Shown one piece after another: positions 18,359 to 21,565 of a DNA stretch of 21,565 nucleotides (position 1 is the stretch's first letter; the number at the start of each line of letters is the position of its first letter). The position numbers and the translations under genes are program-made. A model generated the notes under the pieces. The model was not told the DNA's origin, searched no databases, and was given only the letters and a program-made list of their open reading frames with translations. The DNA comes from a virus. The stretch spans positions 1 to 21,565 of IMG/VR virus record IMGVR_UViG_3300025646_000447, one strand, 5' to 3'.

Positions 18359-18792
18359 GCTGCGCCACCATCAATCACGTTCCCTTCAAGGTAGCTAGTG
18401 CCAGCACTGCCACCATCAATCTCAGGATCAAGCTGGGCGATGCCCAGATCATCAATGGAAACATCAGCGCCGTTTCCATCAATCGGCGTATCGCTCACCG
18501 TCAAGCTGGTGGCAACACTGCGCTGCAAACTCAGCTGGCACATGATGCCATCATCAATCAGCCGCGCATCGCGCACGGTATATGCCACACCGTTGACGCT
18601 GATCTCGCTGCCATACTCAAGGTCGCCAAACTGATCAGCCCTTGCCGTCAGCTGATAGTCAACGCTCAGCACCATGTCACCGGCGAGCACCTCAGTCGGC
18701 ATATCAAGGATGCCCTTGCCTGTGATGCTGCCGGCAACGCAGTCAACGCCGAAATCAGCCAGATAAATATCAGGCAGATCAGAGAACGCCAT
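18355..18792 (-). CDS. Head-tail joining / head-completion protein
   Basis: This 145-aa protein has DIYLADFGVDCVAGSITGKG, MVLSVDYQLTARADQFGDLE, YGSEISVNGVAYTVRDARLI and DDGIMCQLSLQR, a small beta-barrel of the kind found in lambda FII-like and other head-closure proteins (strands around a conserved YGxxIxVxGxxYxV..). A variable tail of ~45 residues (SVATSLTVSDTPIDGNG, ADVSIDDLGIAQLDPEIDGG) follows. The position, two genes after the capsid and before the tail terminator, fits. Start overlaps the upstream gene by 14 nt. Confidence 0.65.
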   Translation of the reverse strand: MAFSDLPDIYLADFGVDCVAGSITGKGILDMPTEVLAGDMVLSVDYQLTARADQFGDLEYGSEISVNGVAYTVRDARLIDDGIMCQLSLQRSVATSLTVSDTPIDGNGADVSIDDLGIAQLDPEIDGGSAGTSYLEGNVIDGGAA

Positions 18793-18964
18793 CGGCCTTT
18801 GCCTTTTTCGGTGCAGCCTTAGGTTTAGCTACCTCGGCAGGCGCCTCAGTAGCGCGACCCATGCGCAGCAGCTCATTGGCCACCTTGCTCTCTAGGTCAT
18901 ATACCTGACCTTCCTCAAGGTGCTGCTGTTGTGCGCAGCAGGTCCGAACAATCAGAACACGCAT
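18779..18964 (-). CDS. 61-aa protein after the capsid gene
   Basis: The protein has a short folded part (MRVLIVRTCCAQQQHLEEGQ, VYDLESKVANELLRMGRATE) and a Pro/Ala/Lys-rich tail (APAEVAKPKAAPKKAKADGV). The pattern of strand, EGQVYDL and a helix with ANELLRMGRA occurs in short phage proteins next to capsid genes; its role there is unknown, possibly head completion. Its ATG comes directly after the T-run of the capsid-gene terminator and no Shine-Dalgarno exists, so translation must start inefficiently or from read-through RNA. Confidence 0.55.
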   Translation of the reverse strand: MRVLIVRTCCAQQQHLEEGQVYDLESKVANELLRMGRATEAPAEVAKPKAAPKKAKADGVL

Positions 18965-18965
18965 A

Positions 18966-18994
18966 AATAAAAAGGGGGCCGGTTGCCCGGCCCC
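18966..18994 (-). terminator. Strong intrinsic terminator after the capsid gene
   Basis: On the minus strand GGGGCCGG (18994-18987) and CCGGCCCC (18982-18975) form a perfect 8-bp stem around a GCAA loop, followed by CTTTTTATTT. It is 10 nt beyond the capsid stop and runs straight into the ATG of the next gene at 18964. The core GGCCGGTTGCCCG (plus strand) also occurs in the repeats at 8496 and 8600. Confidence 0.85.
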
Positions 18995-19003
18995 GCCTCC
19001 TCA

Positions 19004-21142
19004 TCAGGTGGTGACGTCAAGGATGGCTGCGAAGCTCTCAGCGTGACGCACAGCCACGTCATAGGTGACGATGGCGCGGACGCTGGTGAGAGCCTTGCTG
19101 AAATCGTCGGAGTCTTCACCCACAACGATCTCAAGGCCGTTACCCCAGAAGCCCACCATGGCCTGAGAGAAGTCGCCCATCAGCACTGCAGAGCAGACGC
19201 CGGAGCTAGTTCCCTTGGTCAGGTTGCTGGGCACTTGGTTGGTGACATACAGCGGATAGCCGTTCACCGAGGCAGGAGTGCCGCCGCGGCCGATGGCGTT
19301 CAGCTGATCATTCACCAGATAGGCGCCGTCAGTGGTAGTGGAACCACCAGCGCGCAGCTTCTTCAGCTCAGCCAGCACCTTGGCGTTGGTGACGTAGCCG
19401 ATAGCGTCGCGGTTCACCGCGCCGTTATCAATCAGCACCTGCTCCTCAAGATCCACCAGAGCGTTAACCGTGATGGCGCCGCCGTTGGTACCCATAGCCA
19501 CCGAGCCGATGCCGGAGGTGTTCAGGATGCCGGTGGGCTGGCCGGAAGAACCGGAGCCGTTGAGGATGCCGAGATCAATGCCGAGGTTAATGCCATCGGT
19601 GAGATCGCGGCGCACCAGATCCTCGATGCCAGGGGTGGCCTGCAGCAGGGTCTGACGGCTGTACTTGGACAGAGCTGCCAGATTCTTGGGCTGGAGAGTC
19701 ACCTGATCGAAGGTGCTCTCACTCTGGGTGATCGCGGTGGTCTCAGTGCTCAGGTAGTAGGTGGAAGCCACACCGGAGCGACGGGGGATCGCCACATCAC
19801 CGACCAGGCCGGTCATGGTGCGGATGCCCAAGTTGAGCATGACCGACTGGTTGCGCAGAGCCTCGATGAACTCATCGGCCATCAGATCGGTGGCAACCAG
19901 GTTGCCGCCGGTGGTGGCGCCAGAGGTGACGTAGGTGGCGCGCTTAGCCAGTGCCGAGAAAGGCACGAAGAAACCACGCTTGCCGGTCTGAGCGAAACCA
20001 GAAGCGCGTTGCACTTCCTGGCTGATCTCCTTTACCAGGCCAGCCTCGCGGGAGCTCCAATCACCGCTCAGAGCGGCGCGGATGCCCTCGCTGATGCTGT
20101 AGTTAGCAGCATCGCGCTGATCCATTTCGACGGGCTTAACAGCTTCGACGGGCTTAGCGCCGAGCTTGTCGAGCACCGCGGCGCGGGCTTCATCAATCGA
20201 GCGGCCGGACTCGATCATTTGACGGCCAAGATCGCCCATGTTGTGCTTGTCGCACAGGGCGGAAATACCAGCGATGCGGGAGCGCTCAGCCTCAACGGCT
20301 TCGGCCCGCACCACTGCCAGATCAGGGGTGGTGTTTTCCATTTCAGGAATGGGATCGGGGGTAGGTGCAGCCGGAGCTGCGTTGGAGTCAGTCTCTAGTG
20401 AGCGGCCAACCCCAACGGAGGGATCAGCCGGTACAGAGACCACGGATACCTCGTAAGGCGTCCAAGCAGTAGCAACAAAGTCGCCACCACCTCGCTCCTC
20501 CATTTTGTCGATGGAGTAGCCAAAGGAGACATTTCGCAGAACGCCATCCTTCACATCGCTCAAAACTTCCTGAGCGAATGGGTTGCGGCTGAACCGCACA
20601 CGCACATAGCCGCGGCGTTTTTGGCCGTCGATATAAGCGCGCTCAACCACACCGATCACGCGGTCAGGGTTGTGGTTGAACAGCAGTGGCGCCGAATCAT
20701 TCAAGCGGGCGAGATCAGCAGCGCTGGCCTCATGGCTCAGGATTTCATTCCCGAAATAGCGCTGCACCGGATACTCAGAGCTGAAAGGAAACTCAAAGGT
20801 CCGATCCTCCACCTCGGCAAAGCTGGTCAGTTCTGCCCGCTGGTACTTGCCCTCAAGGTCGCGCACGTTGCGCTCCTCTCCGATTGCTTCCTCGAACTCC
20901 ATTGGTTCAATCTCCCGCTCGTTTAACCATTCAAGCGCCTCCGCGGGCGTAAATAGCGCAGCATCAAACCGGATTGATTGCAGCTCAGACTCGCCTTCGC
21001 TGATTCCGTAGATAAAGTCCACACCATCGCCGCCTTCATCCTCAGCGCGGCGAAACTCCTCGAAACCAGCAGGATCCTGCAAGCGCGCCGCGTGTTCGTT
21101 TGGGTAAGGGCGCTTTTCTGTCACAGCTCTAGCGCTAATCAC
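19004..21142 (-). CDS. Fusion of N-terminal domain, S78 prohead protease and HK97-fold major capsid protein
   Basis: This 712-aa protein starts at GTG 21142, overlapping the portal stop by 4 nt. Residues ~5-90 (YPNEHAARLQDPAGFEEFRR, GGDGVDFIYGISEGESELQS, IRFD) are a domain I know at the start of some phage protease/XkdF-like proteins. Residues ~100-250 are the S78 protease: FNHNPDRVIG with His157 and LRNVSFGYS with Ser206 as the expected catalytic pair, then TPYEVSVVSVPADP. Residues ~270-390 are a helical Glu/Ala-rich scaffold-like (delta) region. From ~390 (GFFVPFSALAKRATYV) comes the capsid, with NLVATDLMADEFIEALRNQS, YYLSTETTAITQSE, DGINLGIDLGILNGSGSS, GQPTGIL and FSQAMVGFWGNGLEIVVGED. Maturation should cut between protease and capsid. 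Such fusions are known but less common than separate genes. Confidence 0.9.
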   Translation of the reverse strand: MISARAVTEKRPYPNEHAARLQDPAGFEEFRRAEDEGGDGVDFIYGISEGESELQSIRFDAALFTPAEALEWLNEREIEPMEFEEAIGEERNVRDLEGKYQRAELTSFAEVEDRTFEFPFSSEYPVQRYFGNEILSHEASAADLARLNDSAPLLFNHNPDRVIGVVERAYIDGQKRRGYVRVRFSRNPFAQEVLSDVKDGVLRNVSFGYSIDKMEERGGGDFVATAWTPYEVSVVSVPADPSVGVGRSLETDSNAAPAAPTPDPIPEMENTTPDLAVVRAEAVEAERSRIAGISALCDKHNMGDLGRQMIESGRSIDEARAAVLDKLGAKPVEAVKPVEMDQRDAANYSISEGIRAALSGDWSSREAGLVKEISQEVQRASGFAQTGKRGFFVPFSALAKRATYVTSGATTGGNLVATDLMADEFIEALRNQSVMLNLGIRTMTGLVGDVAIPRRSGVASTYYLSTETTAITQSESTFDQVTLQPKNLAALSKYSRQTLLQATPGIEDLVRRDLTDGINLGIDLGILNGSGSSGQPTGILNTSGIGSVAMGTNGGAITVNALVDLEEQVLIDNGAVNRDAIGYVTNAKVLAELKKLRAGGSTTTDGAYLVNDQLNAIGRGGTPASVNGYPLYVTNQVPSNLTKGTSSGVCSAVLMGDFSQAMVGFWGNGLEIVVGEDSDDFSKALTSVRAIVTYDVAVRHAESFAAILDVTT

Positions 21143-21565
21143 ACCGATTCTAGGTCAGGCGCCAGATCATCCTCCGCCAGATCTTCCTCAAGATCTTCAT
21201 CCTCGCCGCCTACCATCTCATCGCTGGCAGGCTCAACAGGTAGCGGCTGCGCCATGCCCTGCTGTGTCACTGCGCCCGGATCAGTATCTACAGCGATGCC
21301 AAGCTCCTCAAGTTTGTCCAGCTCTGCCCGACGCGATAGCAGCAGCTCATCTAAGTCGCCGCCTTGCTCTGCCACCACCTGCGCCAGTGTCTTGAAGCCA
21401 CAGCGCACCGCGTCACGGTATGCCGCAACCTCTTTCTGCGGGTCCACCCAGCCCCATGCACGCGGCACCCACTTCACGCGCTTGAAGCGCATCGGGTCCA
21501 CCTCATACAGCGGCAGATTGAGCGATCCGCTCATCACCGCCATTTCCAGCCACGCCTCATAGATC
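21139..21565 (-). CDS. Portal protein (lambda B family), C-terminal part; 5' end outside window
   Basis: The frame is open to the window's right edge, so only the C-terminus is visible; residues before the first ATG (IYEAWLE) belong to it. VKWVPRAWGWVDPQKEVAAY, then GFKTLAQVVAEQGGDLDELL and RRAELDKLEELGI match the end of lambda-type portal proteins (W.....W.WVDP.KE......G..T..E..AE.G.D..E). The final ~35 residues are strongly acidic (GGEDEDLEEDLAEDDLAPDL). The portal ring is the DNA entry and exit channel of the capsid. The stop overlaps the capsid-fusion GTG by 4 nt. Confidence 0.85.
   Translation of the reverse strand, partial: IYEAWLEMAVMSGSLNLPLYEVDPMRFKRVKWVPRAWGWVDPQKEVAAYRDAVRCGFKTLAQVVAEQGGDLDELLLSRRAELDKLEELGIAVDTDPGAVTQQGMAQPLPVEPASDEMVGGEDEDLEEDLAEDDLAPDLESV

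Noticed and set aside
18983-20398. Open frame of 471 codons on the plus strand
   Set aside because: It lies wholly antisense to the protease-capsid gene, has a His/Gly/Ala-rich composition with no domain, and is explained by the codon use of the GC-rich opposite strand.
1-21565. tRNA genes, CRISPR arrays, insertion sequences, attachment sites
   Set aside because: No cloverleaf, regularly spaced repeat array, transposase or integrase was found on either strand by reading; the only clear repeats are the hairpin elements reported.

Overview
The window is part of a tailed-phage (or prophage) genome with a long non-contractile tail and lambda-like morphogenesis order. It is GC-rich and almost fully coding. 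The host is most likely a picocyanobacterium of the Synechococcus/Cyanobium kind. That is inferred from the style of several small proteins, from the N-terminal region of the endolysin, and from a possible NblA-like gene; no host gene is present to prove it.

Layout. Positions 1-5390 are mainly a plus-strand early/accessory block: the 3' end of a RecT-like annealing protein, a helix-turn-helix (excisionase-like) gene, a small protein with an SSB-like acidic tip, a zinc-ribbon protein, then a very tight operon of eleven small genes (1462-3718) behind a textbook sigma70 promoter. A second promoter of related sequence (4365-4395) drives a 60-aa gene, a truncated C5-methyltransferase-like protein and a 66-aa gene. 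Two interruptions run on the minus strand: a lone 67-aa NblA-like gene (804-1007) and an HNH endonuclease pair (3814-4285).

Positions 5426-21565 are one minus-strand late operon, read from right to left: portal (3' part), a protease-capsid fusion, a small protein, a head-completion protein, an adhesin-domain protein, tail terminator, major tail tube, tail-assembly chaperones G and G-T (joined by a programmed -1 frameshift), tape measure, four tail-tip/baseplate proteins, tail fibre, a structured 234-nt intergenic region, a DUF7936-like protein, a small basic protein, two membrane proteins (holin candidates), a two-domain endolysin, dCTP deaminase, and a homing endonuclease. The operon ends at an intrinsic terminator (5370-5400) that lies inside the last plus-strand gene.

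How it works together. The late block encodes capsid, tail and lysis. The early block holds recombination, DNA modification and many tiny proteins that probably act on the host. Expression of the late block appears to be tuned by RNA structure: strong hairpins sit directly after the two most abundant proteins (capsid and tail tube) and abut the next start codon, and a clear slippery heptamer plus stem-loop sets the G to G-T ratio. No integrase, terminase, tRNA or CRISPR is visible in the window. Two real genes of 48 and 45 codons (7545-7691, 7970-8107) are easy to miss because of their size.
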